NCBI GenBank assembly: GCA_035555795.1
Contig: DATMGE010000073.1
Coordinates: 8,226-72,225 of the forward strand
DNA length: 64,000 bases
Direction: 5' to 3'
From: RCIO01 sp035555795
GTDB taxonomy: Bacteria > Pseudomonadota > Alphaproteobacteria > Rhizobiales > Rhizobiaceae
Shown here: piece after piece, positions 24,913 through 33,685 of the stretch
Position numbering within the stretch: position 1 is the first letter of the stretch
How the letters are laid out: every line of letters starts with the position of its first letter
The notes under the pieces: model-generated
Databases searched by the model: none
Told to the model about the DNA's origin: nothing
The model's input: the letters and a program-made list of their open reading frames with translations, nothing else
Made by a program: the position numbers and the translations under genes

Positions 24913-25827
24913 TCAGGTCCTCACGCGCGGATCGACCCAGCCGTAGATCAGGTCGATGATGATGTTGAGGGTGAAGATGGCGAGCGCGATCACCACGACG
25001 GCTGCCTGCACCACGGCGAAGTCACGGTCGAGGATCGCGCTGATCATGAGCCTGCCGATGCCCGGAAAGGCGAAGATCGTTTCCACAACGACCGCGCCGT
25101 TCAGGATGCTGGCGGTCTGGACGCCGACCAGGGTGATAACCGGGATAGCCGCGTTGCGCAGCGCATGCAGGAAGACAAGCCGCCGCACCGGCAGACCACG
25201 TCCCCGTGCCGCGCGGATGAATGGCGCGCCGAGGATCGAGATCATCGAGCCGCGGACCACCTGCGCGATGCTGCCGGCCGGCCGCAGCATCAGAACCACG
25301 ACAGGCAGGATCCAGTGCGCCGGCGTGGACATGCCTGACGTCGGCAGCCAGCCAAGCGTGATCGCGAAGACGAGAATGCCCATCAGCGCCAGCCAGAAAT
25401 CGGGAATACTGGCCGCCGTGACCGTCAGCCCGACCGCCAGGCGATCAATCAGCGAGCCCGGGCGCAGCGATGCCAGGCATCCCAACAGCACGCCCGTGGT
25501 CACCGCAGCGATGATCGTCCACATCACGAGGCGCAACGTGGCAGGATAGGCTTCAAGCACCACGGACAGCGCAGGCCGCTGCTGCCGAAGCGACTCGCCG
25601 AAATCGAACCTGGAGAGATCGCCCATATAGGTCAGGAACTGCTGCCAGATCGGCAGATTGAAGCCCTTGGCCCGGGCGAATTCTTCGCGGACGGCGTCAC
25701 TCGCCGTCTCCGGAAGATAGAGCGAGGACGGATCGCCGGTAAGCCGCGAAAGAATGAAAACCACGACGAGCAGAAAGACGAGCGAGAGCACGCTTTCCAG
25801 TATCCGGCGGCGTAGCATCCGAAGCAT
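24913..25827 (-). CDS. Dipeptide-type ABC transporter permease (DppB)
   Basis: A 304-residue permease with the N-terminal helix MLRRRILESVLSLVFLLVVV, GLNLPIW-like residues after it (GFNLPIWQQFLTYMGDLSRFDFG) and the loop FIRAARGRGLPVRRLVFLHALRN in the last third. It ends two bases before the DppC gene. Together these mark the BPD_transp_1 family with the DppB-type N-terminal domain. Confidence 0.9.
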   Translation of the reverse strand: MLRMLRRRILESVLSLVFLLVVVFILSRLTGDPSSLYLPETASDAVREEFARAKGFNLPIWQQFLTYMGDLSRFDFGESLRQQRPALSVVLEAYPATLRLVMWTIIAAVTTGVLLGCLASLRPGSLIDRLAVGLTVTAASIPDFWLALMGILVFAITLGWLPTSGMSTPAHWILPVVVLMLRPAGSIAQVVRGSMISILGAPFIRAARGRGLPVRRLVFLHALRNAAIPVITLVGVQTASILNGAVVVETIFAFPGIGRLMISAILDRDFAVVQAAVVVIALAIFTLNIIIDLIYGWVDPRVRT

Positions 25828-25894
25828 GGGTCAGGTCGCCTCTGCTTTTGGGATGGAGGCGGGCTCGATGCCCGCCTCTCTGTAGTGGCGATGA

Positions 25895-27403
25895 TTATTC
25901 GACCGAGAAATCGCTCAGCAGCATGATCTCATTGGTCTGGAAATTCGGCTCGTAGCTGATGCCGGGCCGCACCTTCATCGCACCCTGAAGCGTCGCGAAG
26001 TAGACGTCCTGAATAACCTCGTTCGTCCAGTATTCGATGAGTTCGCGATAGAGCCGGGTACGCTCCTCGCCCACGGCGGCATTTGCCTTCTCCACGGCAG
26101 GATCGATCATGGCCGCGAATTCCGGGCCGATCTGGCTGCGCTTCTGCGAGGACGGGAAGATCGCGTTGACGGTCAGCGAGGCGTCGCCCAGCAGATTGTC
26201 GTGGCCATATTGAAGGATCGCGCGGCGATTGTTGCCCTTGCTGAGCAGGATATCGCCCATTGCGGCGCGCTCCAGCGACACAACCTTGACGTTGAGCCCG
26301 ATTGCATTGAGCTGCTCTGCCATCGCCTGAGCAATGAGCGGATTGTAGGGGTTGGCAGAGCCGAGCACGTAATAGGTCATCTCGGCCTTCGTATCGACGC
26401 CGTCGGCGGTGGCCTGCTTGATGAGATCGGCCGCAAGCGCCGGGTCGAATTCCGGTACTTTCAGGTCCGGATTGTAGCCGTCCACGAATCTGGAGATGAT
26501 CTGCGCAGCGGGCTCGCCCGCGCCGTTCAGGAAGCCGTCGATCATGCCCTGACGGTCGATTGCGTGGCCGATCGCCCGCCGCACGCGGATATCGCTGAGC
26601 GGAGCGTCCTGCATGTCGAGACGCATGATGATGGTGTTCGGCAAGTCATAAGCCAGAACGCCGTCTCCGCCGAGAAGGTCGAGCGCGACGTTGGTCGCGA
26701 CATCGGCTTCGCGGGTGTCGACCATGCCCACGCGCACCGCACCTTCCGGGCGGAACAGGTAGGTCGCCTTTGCGACGTCGGGCTTGTCGCCCCAATAGTC
26801 GGCATATTGTTCAAGCACGATCTGCGCACCACGCTGCCATGATGCCATGCGATAGGGCCCGGTACCTACAGGCTGATCGGTCACACCGTCTTCCGGCGTG
26901 CTGGGTGCGGAGATTGGCAGCGACGACAGGCGCAGCGGGAGGATCGGGTCAGGCGCGCTCATGGTAATGCGCAGCGCCTGCGGGCCGGTCGCCTCCGCTA
27001 TGGCCTTGTTGGCGCCGAACAACTGGGCACGGATCGAGCAATTTACCTTGTCGCTGAAGATGCGGTTGATGCTCTTGGCTGCCGCTTCCGCATTCAACGC
27101 CGAACCGTCATGGAAGGTGACGCCTTCGCGGAGCGTAAAGTCCCAGACGCCCGGTGCCTCCTGGCGCCAATCCGTAGCCAGCAGCGGCTCGACCACGCCG
27201 GTCTCCACATTGCGCCGTGTCAGGCCCTCGCCGACATTGCCGCGCAGGATGCGCGAGGGTGCCGTGGTGTCGGAATTGCAGAAATCCACGCCAGCCGGCT
27301 CTTCTGGCACGGCGATGGTGATCGCCGCGTCCTGCGCGAAAGTACCAGCGGATGCCATAAGGAAAAACGCAGCGGACAACGCCGCGAAAGAAGCGCGCTT
27401 CAT
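25895..27403 (-). CDS. ABC transporter substrate-binding protein, family 5 (SBP_bac_5)
   Basis: A 502-residue periplasmic binding protein. The signal peptide MKRASFAALSAAFFLMASAG is cleaved near FAQ. Family 5 features include a FTLREGVTFHDGSALNAE segment near residue 90, GTGPYRMASW in mid-protein and VRRAIGHAIDRQGMI. It is the first gene of the operon, with GGGAGG before ATG 27403. Family 5 proteins bind peptides but also opines, glycosides and other compounds. The divergent esterase and glycosidase-like genes hint at a non-peptide ligand. Confidence 0.9.
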   Translation of the reverse strand: MKRASFAALSAAFFLMASAGTFAQDAAITIAVPEEPAGVDFCNSDTTAPSRILRGNVGEGLTRRNVETGVVEPLLATDWRQEAPGVWDFTLREGVTFHDGSALNAEAAAKSINRIFSDKVNCSIRAQLFGANKAIAEATGPQALRITMSAPDPILPLRLSSLPISAPSTPEDGVTDQPVGTGPYRMASWQRGAQIVLEQYADYWGDKPDVAKATYLFRPEGAVRVGMVDTREADVATNVALDLLGGDGVLAYDLPNTIIMRLDMQDAPLSDIRVRRAIGHAIDRQGMIDGFLNGAGEPAAQIISRFVDGYNPDLKVPEFDPALAADLIKQATADGVDTKAEMTYYVLGSANPYNPLIAQAMAEQLNAIGLNVKVVSLERAAMGDILLSKGNNRRAILQYGHDNLLGDASLTVNAIFPSSQKRSQIGPEFAAMIDPAVEKANAAVGEERTRLYRELIEYWTNEVIQDVYFATLQGAMKVRPGISYEPNFQTNEIMLLSDFSVE

Positions 27404-27677
27404 CGGTAACCTCCCAGAATATCGACCTGCGGAGCCTCCTCGCCGCGCAGGACCATGCGGGCCTGTGCCCACTCCCTTTGAGTACACACCGAATAGCAAG
27501 CTGACCAATCTGAAAATCAGAAATCGGTTTTCATATAATCTGAAATTGGGAACATAGATCTTTACTTTTCAATGAGTTGACAACCCGCTTCCTACCCCCA
27601 GCAGATCTGCGCAACATTGACGATATCCGTCTCCAGCAACTACTCCCGTTCAAACTCGATTGCTTACGGGAGGAGAC
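27404..27677. promoter_or_regulatory. Divergent promoter region, Dpp-type operon / esterase operon
   Basis: About 270 bases without a gene. The section 27500-27600 is AT-rich (for example AGAAATCGGTTTTCATATAATCTG) and probably holds the two promoters and the LysR binding site. A T-N11-A pattern cannot be assigned with confidence. Confidence 0.4.
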
Positions 27678-28652
27678 GTGACGATCGCGGCGGAAGATAT
27701 TTTCGGCTTGCTGTCCCGGCAGTCCGTGCTCGCACCACGGGGCTTGCATCCGAACGTGCACGCGGTGCTCGCGGAATTGAATGCACAGACGCCGCTCTCA
27801 TATCCCTACGACGTCAACCAGATGCGCCAGCGCGCCAGCCGGCAACTCGCTTTCGCAGCCCCGACTGATGCCACGGCTTCCGTTGAACGCGTGGCCACGT
27901 CGAGGCGCGATGTTCCGCTGCGTATCTACATCCCCGACAACGATGCTGGACGCGCGGCGATCCTCTATTTTCACGGCGGCGGATGGGTCACGGGAACGCT
28001 AGATCTCTACGACGCACAGTTGCGGCTGCTCGCCAAAGCGAGCCGCGCTGTCGTCATCGGAGTCGGTTACCGTCCCGCGCCGGAGCAGCGTCATCCCGGT
28101 GCCGATCTCGACGCCGATGATGCCTATGATTGGGCCTGCAAGCGTTACGGTGCCCATCGCGCAATCATCGTTGCAGGTGACAGCTCCGGCGGCCATATCG
28201 CGGCCACGCTCACATATGGAGCGGTTTTGCGCGGCCCGGCGCCCGCAATGCAGGTGCTCATCTATCCTATTCTCGACCGCGAAATGGATTCCTGGTCGTT
28301 CAGGCAATTCGGCGAAGGCGGCATTCTCGGCTCCGCCCTGATGCAATGGTACTGGGACCAGTACCTCCAGCCAGGGCAGATTCCGGACGATGAATCGCTT
28401 TCGCCGCTGCGCGCGCCAGACCTCTCGGCGCAGCCGCCCACCCTGCTGATCGCTGCCGGACATGACGTGCTTCTCGCGCAGAACCGCGCCTTTGCCGCAC
28501 GACTGGCGCTAGCTGGCGTACCCGTCCGCTACCTTGAACATCCTGACATGATCCACGGTTACCTGCGATGGACCGGCCGGGTCTCCCAGTCCCTTCGGAC
28601 GATCCAAGACATCGCTGACGAAATCGAGAGGCGAACGAGCCATGGGCGATAG
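27678..28652 (+). CDS. Alpha/beta hydrolase, hormone-sensitive lipase family
   Basis: A 324-residue cytosolic esterase. The oxyanion motif HGGG lies at residues 99-102 (YFHGGGWVTG). The nucleophile elbow GDSSGG puts the catalytic serine at 169. Asp lies in AAGHDVLLAQN and His in DMIHGYLRW. The start is a GTG (27678) directly after GGGAGGAGA. It overlaps the next gene by 11 bases, so the two are coupled. It probably hydrolyses an ester of the compound imported by the divergent transporter. The family is clear, the substrate is not. Confidence 0.87.
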   Translation: MTIAAEDIFGLLSRQSVLAPRGLHPNVHAVLAELNAQTPLSYPYDVNQMRQRASRQLAFAAPTDATASVERVATSRRDVPLRIYIPDNDAGRAAILYFHGGGWVTGTLDLYDAQLRLLAKASRAVVIGVGYRPAPEQRHPGADLDADDAYDWACKRYGAHRAIIVAGDSSGGHIAATLTYGAVLRGPAPAMQVLIYPILDREMDSWSFRQFGEGGILGSALMQWYWDQYLQPGQIPDDESLSPLRAPDLSAQPPTLLIAAGHDVLLAQNRAFAARLALAGVPVRYLEHPDMIHGYLRWTGRVSQSLRTIQDIADEIERRTSHGR

Positions 28653-30075
28653 CATTGATAGAAAGAAGGCCTTTGTCGGCATCCAGCTGAATCCGACCTC
28701 CTTCCAGGACGAAGGCGTTCCCGAAGTGCTGGATACCGTCGTGGAACGCGGTGCCGTCAATACGATCATGGTGTCGGCGATCTGCTGGAGCTACGGTCTG
28801 GGCGGCCGCGCGAAACCTGGCAACAGGCTGGCCGATCACGGCTCCCAAGAGTATCTGCATGACTTCCATGGCGGCAACTTTGCTACCACACACCCCGAAT
28901 ATTACACGCAGACCGCACTCGGACCGCTGACCAAATCACCCCACTACGGCGACTGGGACGTGCTCGAGGCGATGCTGCCGGAGACGAGCAAGCGCGACCT
29001 CGAAACCTACGTGATCGTCGAGGAAAGCTCGGTCATGCCGGCCTTCCACAAGCTTCCGAACTACGCGAAATGCACCGAGATCGACATTTGGGGCCGTCCG
29101 AGTTCGAAAGGCTGCCTGAACAATCCCGATTACCGCAACTATCAGCTTAGCGTCGTCGAGGACCTCACAAAGAGCTATCCGATCAATGGCCTGATGTGGC
29201 TATGCGAACGGGTCGGACCGCTCAATACAATGCTGCAGGAACCGTTGTTCGAAGACATCTGGACCGGCTTCTACCTGCCGAGCGGCAAGCCGGGTTGCTT
29301 CTGCCAGCATTGCCAGAAGCAGGCGCGCGACAAGGGCATCGATCCGGAAGCCGCCCGCCGCGGCCTTCTCGAGCTTGCCGAATGGAACCGTCGCGTCGCT
29401 GCGGGTGACATCCCAAGGGATGGCGCTTTCGTCACGGCCTGGCGGATCTTCCTTCGCTTCCCGGAGGTACTCGCCTGGCAACAGCTCTGGCTCGACAAGT
29501 ATTGGGGCATCCACAAGGAGGTCTACGGCTCGGTCAAGGTCGCACGGCCCGACATCCAGGTCGGCTTCCCGACACATCCCGGAGTGGGCTTCAGCCCGTT
29601 CTTCCGCGCCGATACCGACTACGAACAGATTGCCGACTTCGCGGATTTCGTAAGGCTCAGCGCCTACAATTTCGCGTCCGGTCCTCGGTTCGAAAATTGG
29701 CTGAAAGGCATGGGCCGCTCGTTATGGGCAGATCTGGACGGCGATACCCGCTACCGTATGGCGGGCGGCATGCTGGGCTCCGAGTTGCCGAAGCAGGACG
29801 ACATGCAGGCCGGCTGGCCGTCGAGTTTCGTCGGCGGCGAGGTCAGACGCGCCATGGCGGCGAGCAAGGGCAACCTCGCCTGCTATTCGGGCATCGATAT
29901 CGATATCCCGTCAGGGAAGAAGCCGTCGTCCGCCACTCCGGAGGGCGTTCATGACGCAGTGCTGGATGCGTTCCAAGCGGGCGCGCCTGGTGTGATCCTT
30001 GCCCGCAAATATTCCGAAATGATGCTGGCTAACCTGTCGGGCGCCGGTCGAGCTTTGCGGTCGATCTTCAACTGA
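28642..30075 (+). CDS. Unrecognised protein, putative TIM-barrel glycoside hydrolase-like
   Basis: A 477-residue cytosolic protein with no signal peptide. The N-terminal strand GIQLNPTSFQDEG leads into alternating strand/helix segments typical of a TIM barrel. A CFCQHCQKQARDKGID motif near residue 215 recurs in uncharacterised glycosidase-like barrels. The strand ends IVEESSV and GLMWLCERVG carry acidic residues that could serve as acid/base and nucleophile. It overlaps the esterase gene by 11 bases. I do not know its family; a glycoside-cleaving role is inferred from fold-like pattern and context. Confidence 0.6.
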   Translation: MGDSIDRKKAFVGIQLNPTSFQDEGVPEVLDTVVERGAVNTIMVSAICWSYGLGGRAKPGNRLADHGSQEYLHDFHGGNFATTHPEYYTQTALGPLTKSPHYGDWDVLEAMLPETSKRDLETYVIVEESSVMPAFHKLPNYAKCTEIDIWGRPSSKGCLNNPDYRNYQLSVVEDLTKSYPINGLMWLCERVGPLNTMLQEPLFEDIWTGFYLPSGKPGCFCQHCQKQARDKGIDPEAARRGLLELAEWNRRVAAGDIPRDGAFVTAWRIFLRFPEVLAWQQLWLDKYWGIHKEVYGSVKVARPDIQVGFPTHPGVGFSPFFRADTDYEQIADFADFVRLSAYNFASGPRFENWLKGMGRSLWADLDGDTRYRMAGGMLGSELPKQDDMQAGWPSSFVGGEVRRAMAASKGNLACYSGIDIDIPSGKKPSSATPEGVHDAVLDAFQAGAPGVILARKYSEMMLANLSGAGRALRSIFN

Positions 30076-30203
30076 ACGCAAGGTGGATTGAGCGTAGAGG
30101 CGCCTCTAGCAGGGGTCTCAGCCATGATCAGGCGCATGGCACGCAGCGAATGGCCGTTCGGCTCCTCGCATGCATTGTCGTCCTGTCTTGCCTGGCGAGG
30201 AAG

Positions 30204-30223
30204 CCTCCCCCCTGTGGGGGGCA
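30204..30223. terminator. GC hairpin between convergent genes, possible bidirectional terminator
   Basis: CCCCCC-TGT-GGGGGG (30207-30221) lies in the 179-bp gap between the converging TIM-barrel and acetyltransferase genes. Position suits transcription stop in both directions, but no T-run follows on either strand. Confidence 0.3.
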
Positions 30224-30254
30224 TTCGCCGCGCTATTATGCAACCCCTGCGCCG

Positions 30255-30767
30255 TCAGAGCGGTTTCTTCATGGCGCAACGTTTTGTTGCGGGTAGCCCT
30301 GCGCGTTCTTCGGCATCCAGGATGGCCTTCAGCCGGGGATTAAGCTCCTCGCAATCCAGTGTGATGAAGCCAAGCCTTTGATAGTAGGGCTCATTCCAGG
30401 GTACATCCCTGAATGTGGTCAGGGACAGCGCATCGATTCCACGATCGGCGGCAAATCGCTGCGCCGCTCCCATCAATTTCCTTCCAATACCGCGCCTCTG
30501 CTGATCGCGATGGACTGCCATCTGCCAGATATGCAGGGCGTCTGGCGTCATCTCTCCGTTCAGGAAAGCCACGATGCCATGGCCTTGCAGCTCCGCGACA
30601 AAAGCAACGCCATCTGCGATCAGGGCAAGATGCCGTTCCTTCGACTGAACGGCATCGTCGGCGATCCATTCCAGCCCCGGCCATTGCCGGAATATCTCAC
30701 CGGAACTGCGTTCGATCTCCGGCAAAACGGAGACATCGCGATCATTCGCGAATCTGATGCTTGTCAT
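30255..30767 (-). CDS. GNAT family N-acetyltransferase
   Basis: A 170-residue GCN5-type acetyltransferase. The acetyl-CoA binding loop is visible as QMAVHRDQQRRGIGRKLMGAAQRFA, followed by the C-terminal strand pair FRDVPWNEPYYQRLGF. The protein begins MTSIRFANDRDVSVLP, the usual first strand. It is a single gene that converges with the preceding operon. Relatives acetylate amines or small molecules, often for detoxification. The substrate cannot be told. Confidence 0.85.
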   Translation of the reverse strand: MTSIRFANDRDVSVLPEIERSSGEIFRQWPGLEWIADDAVQSKERHLALIADGVAFVAELQGHGIVAFLNGEMTPDALHIWQMAVHRDQQRRGIGRKLMGAAQRFAADRGIDALSLTTFRDVPWNEPYYQRLGFITLDCEELNPRLKAILDAEERAGLPATKRCAMKKPL

Positions 30768-30961
30768 GTGCGCAGCTTAAGGTGAATCGGAGCCAAGATC
30801 CCGAGCGATAGATGCAAATGAGGTTCGACTGCTGCCGTCGCAGATCTTCAAAGCAGTCAGAACATGGCCTGGAAACGACGGTGATTTGCGGGGCGCATTG
30901 CCACTTGGGACGATCCGGTAACGGCGGCAATATTGCGCCATGGAATGCGATCAGCGGCAAA

Positions 30962-31052
30962 TGGCGGAGAGGATGGGATTCGAACCCACGAGACCCTTTT
31001 GAGGTCTACTCCCTTAGCAGGGGAGCGCCTTCGACCACTCGGCCACCTCTCC
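30962..31052 (-). tRNA. tRNA-Ser (anticodon GCT)
   Basis: Read on the minus strand, the gene has a 7-bp acceptor stem (GGAGAGG/CCTCTCC), discriminator G and an encoded CCA (30962-30964). The D-arm reads GGCCGAGTGGTCGAAGGC. The anticodon stem-loop CTCCCCTGCTAAGGGAG places GCT in the loop. A long variable arm (TAGACCTCAAAAGGGTCTC) and the T-arm GTGGGTTCGAATCCCAT complete a class II serine tRNA. Confidence 0.95.
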
Positions 31053-31116
31053 GGTGCGTCGCTGGATAAAGAAATGTGGCGAGACAATCAATCGCTATGT
31101 CGCGCCACGCGACGCC

Positions 31117-32058
31117 TCATTTCCCGATTGCCACACATACGATCGCCGCGGCACGGAAAATCATCGTGTCGACGGCGCGATTGCGCGTGATTTCCTTCTC
31201 CGACAGAAGCGCCGGCAAAGATGAAGCGCTGCCGATCCCGGCAACGAGATCGACCAGGCGCCTCTGGCGCGGCGGCAGAAGGTCGCCGAAGGCGGCGCAG
31301 AAGCTGCGTGTCTGGCTGCGTATTTCAAGCAGCCGCCGCAGCACGCCGGGCCGCACGATGCGGGCCAGGATGTTGCGGGCATAGCTCACCTCAAAATGGG
31401 TGAACGTGCCGTCATGGCGCCGGTAGAGGATCGTCGGCTGCGGATCGAATACCACCCGCCCGAACGCCGACACAACCAGGTAGCACCACCAGTCATGCAT
31501 CAGCGCGTCGCCGGGCAGCGGGCGCGACAGCAGAAGCCTGCGCGCTGCCTGGTTCATCGCGATCGTGCAGCCCATCGCGATATTCTCGATCAGCGCATTG
31601 CCGAAGGAGGGACGCGTATCCTCGGGCGGTATCGCCCCGACGATCCTCAGCCGCTCATCGGTGACGCTGACGCGCGAGCAATAGAGAAGCGGCATGTCCG
31701 ACGGGCCGGCAGCCGCCAGCATGTCGCCGGCGCGTGCCACCCGGTCGGGCAGCCAAAAATCGTCCTGATCGGCGAACATGACGATATCGGCAGTCTCGTC
31801 AGCCTCCGCCAACAGGCGGAAGAAGCTCTGCGCCGGGCCGAGATTGCTGCCGGAATCGATGATCGCAGCTGCGGGAAACAGTTTCCGGGCGGTCTCCACC
31901 GAACCATCCTGCGAGCCGTCATCGCGCAGGCGAAGCCGGACATCCGCCATATGCTGACGCCGCAGGCTCTCGGCAAATTCCGGCAGGAAGCGCGCGCCAT
32001 TATAGGTCGACAGAAGAATCTCGGCAGTGGGATAGGCGGCCATAATCATCGGAGCCAC
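31117..32058 (-). CDS. Glycosyltransferase family 2
   Basis: A 313-residue GT-A enzyme. The nucleotide-sugar site reads AEILLSTYNGARFLPEF with DDGSQDGS following. The metal-binding motif is FADQDDFWLPDR near residue 95, and an MHDWWCYLV stretch lies near the likely acceptor site. This arrangement matches rhamnosyl- and related transferases of O-antigen synthesis. It is the first of several glycan genes that flank the secretion genes here. ATGs at 32058 and 32043 are both possible starts. Confidence 0.87.
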   Translation of the reverse strand: MAPMIMAAYPTAEILLSTYNGARFLPEFAESLRRQHMADVRLRLRDDGSQDGSVETARKLFPAAAIIDSGSNLGPAQSFFRLLAEADETADIVMFADQDDFWLPDRVARAGDMLAAAGPSDMPLLYCSRVSVTDERLRIVGAIPPEDTRPSFGNALIENIAMGCTIAMNQAARRLLLSRPLPGDALMHDWWCYLVVSAFGRVVFDPQPTILYRRHDGTFTHFEVSYARNILARIVRPGVLRRLLEIRSQTRSFCAAFGDLLPPRQRRLVDLVAGIGSASSLPALLSEKEITRNRAVDTMIFRAAAIVCVAIGK

Positions 32059-32279
32059 GTTCGCTTTCGGAACACCCTTCCTCTAGCCTAAATCCAGACA
32101 TATTGACAGCGAAGCGCCGCGCTGATCTTCCGCGACAATACTTTCCCGCCATAAAAATATATACTTGTATCTTACCGAATTCACGAAGCTTGCGTGAAAC
32201 TTGCAGACACAAAACACCATGTTTCCCGACGTTAAATTTGCATGTATTGTGAATATGTTCATTGAGGGAGCCTCCACAA

Positions 32280-32660
32280 ATGACGACCCTATCCACAGTC
32301 TCTTCTTTCCCGGCTTTCCCTTCCAAGCCGTCTTCCGAGGCTCCCAGGAAGTCGGACGAAGGATTCGAGAATTTCGTTGCCGACAGCAAACCGGAGCTGT
32401 CAGGGCTTCCATTCGAGAAATCCGAAGAGTTGTCGGGGCTTCCGTTCGAACAACTGCCGATTGCCGATGGTCTCCCGTTCGAACCGACACCCGGCGGCAT
32501 CGATGGCCTGCCTTTCGAGCCGACACCAATCGTCGACGGCCTCCCATTCGAGCCTGAAGCGCCCAGCCAGGACCTGATCGCGACGCAGCGGCTGGCCTAC
32601 CTGCTCTGGAGCGGCCAGATCGGCGCGGATGGCGCCCTGCCCTCGGACCGGGACGTCTGA
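32280..32660 (+). CDS. Small repeat protein with five GLPFE repeats, unknown function
   Basis: A 126-residue acidic protein not matching any family I know. The N-terminal 40 residues are Ser/Pro-rich. The pentapeptide GLPFE then recurs at residues 42, 53, 64, 76 and 87, a spacing of 11-12 residues with acidic or Pro/Thr linkers (as in DGLPFEPTP). A short amphipathic C-terminal helix follows (LIATQRLAYLLWS). There is no signal peptide. GAGGGAG nine bases before the ATG supports translation. It lies alone with a 220-bp AT-rich leader and converges on gspJ with 12 bases between ends. It could be a scaffold for a repeat-binding partner or a precursor peptide. Confidence 0.75.
   Translation: MTTLSTVSSFPAFPSKPSSEAPRKSDEGFENFVADSKPELSGLPFEKSEELSGLPFEQLPIADGLPFEPTPGGIDGLPFEPTPIVDGLPFEPEAPSQDLIATQRLAYLLWSGQIGADGALPSDRDV
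32397..32552 (+). repeat. Five tandem copies of an 11-12 codon unit encoding GLPFE
   Basis: The units encode LSGLPFEKSEE, LSGLPFEQLPI, ADGLPFEPTPGG, IDGLPFEPTPI and VDGLPFEPEAP. At DNA level the core (GGNCTNCCNTTCGA) is kept while linkers vary at synonymous and non-synonymous sites. This suggests old tandem duplication with selection on the GLPFE core. Confidence 0.85.
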
Positions 32661-32672
32661 TCGTCTCGCAGT

Positions 32673-33320
32673 TCAGCGGCGTGCATTCAGCGCCGAAATG
32701 CATTCCTGAAACAGATCCTTCGCGCCGCAAATGGCAGGAAGCTCCACGCGCAGCCGGGCAAAGGCAGTCTGCCGCCAGGGGCGCGGCTGCGTGCCCGACA
32801 GGGTGACGCGCACCACCGTGGGCAGCCTGTCGGGGAAAGCCCAGCGCTGGGCAAATTCACCATCCGCACCCGCATAAGCCAGTCCAAGCCGCGCATCGCC
32901 ACGGATCAGGGGAAGATCCTCGCCGCCACCTTGCGGCGGATAGGCGCGACGCGCGCGTATGACGGCCGCCTCCCCGCCGGCGCTGCCATTGAGATAGGTC
33001 ACATGGTCGAAGCCGGCGCGCGGCCCGTAGCCCAGTGCGGGCCGCAGGAAGACCACGGTATCGGCCTGGCCGCTGAAGGCGATGGCGCCAGCCATCGGCC
33101 CGTCCGCCTGGATGGGCTGCGCCGCCTCGAGATCCTCCACGATACGGTCGAGCACGATCGCGGCGGTGTCTTCGCGCGTGCCCAGCGCGACGATGTTGCC
33201 CCAACTGCGCAGCCATGTACCGGTATAGAGCGCGATGCCGCCGAAGAGCAGGGTCGCCAGAACCAGCGCCAGCAGCGCTTCCAGCAGGGTGAAACCCTTG
33301 CGGCGCGCGCGACGCGTCAC
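32673..33320 (-). CDS. gspJ: Type II secretion minor pseudopilin GspJ
   Basis: A 215-residue pseudopilin with the prepilin motif RRKG-FTLLEALLALVLA (cleavage after Gly9, Glu at +5), a hydrophobic helix and a longer C-terminal domain than GspH or GspI, as expected for GspJ. The final part carries the RVTLSGTQPRPWRQTAFAR segment. It overlaps gspI by four bases and is last in the F-G-H-I-J unit. In the T2SS it forms the pseudopilus tip with H, I and K. Confidence 0.85.
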   Translation of the reverse strand: MTRRARRKGFTLLEALLALVLATLLFGGIALYTGTWLRSWGNIVALGTREDTAAIVLDRIVEDLEAAQPIQADGPMAGAIAFSGQADTVVFLRPALGYGPRAGFDHVTYLNGSAGGEAAVIRARRAYPPQGGGEDLPLIRGDARLGLAYAGADGEFAQRWAFPDRLPTVVRVTLSGTQPRPWRQTAFARLRVELPAICGAKDLFQECISALNARR

Positions 33321-33685
33321 AGGCGCCCCATGCGCACGGTTTCCAGGACGGCGCCCCGTGCCGACGCCACCTTGACGGAATAGAGCACCCAGCCGGCATC
33401 GCGCAGGTCGTCTTCCCGCTCGAAACGGTAGCGCGCAATCTCGATCTCATAGTCGCCGACGGTGACGCGACCGGGACGCAGCGGCGCGACGGCGGCGGCA
33501 GCGGCCATCGCCTGCTGAAGGTCAGCACGGCGCTGGGTGGATCGGTCGAGGCCACGCGTCGCCCCGGCGACGCCGCCGATCGTGGCGGCGATGGGCGCCA
33601 GCATCAGCAGCGCGATGATGAAGGCGGCCATCACCTCGATCAGCGTGAAACCGCGCCGCGCGCGCCTTGCCGGCCGGGCGCTCAT
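33317..33685 (-). CDS. gspI: Type II secretion minor pseudopilin GspI
   Basis: A 122-residue pseudopilin with RARRG-FTLIEVMAAFIIALL at the N-terminus (cleavage after Gly12, Glu at +5). The length is typical of GspI, the smallest of the minor pseudopilins. ATGA overlaps at both ends couple it to gspH and gspJ. It nucleates the tip complex of the pseudopilus. Confidence 0.85.
   Translation of the reverse strand: MSARPARRARRGFTLIEVMAAFIIALLMLAPIAATIGGVAGATRGLDRSTQRRADLQQAMAAAAAVAPLRPGRVTVGDYEIEIARYRFEREDDLRDAGWVLYSVKVASARGAVLETVRMGRL

Noticed and set aside
32397..32552. GLPFE repeats as graspetide-type core peptides
   Set aside because: The repeats lack the regular Thr/Ser plus Glu/Asp pairing of known core motifs, and no ATP-grasp ligase gene lies nearby.
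32397..32552. The GLPFE repeat as a CRISPR-like array
   Set aside because: Repeats are 33-36 bases, diverged at DNA level, in frame and coding; there are no cas genes.
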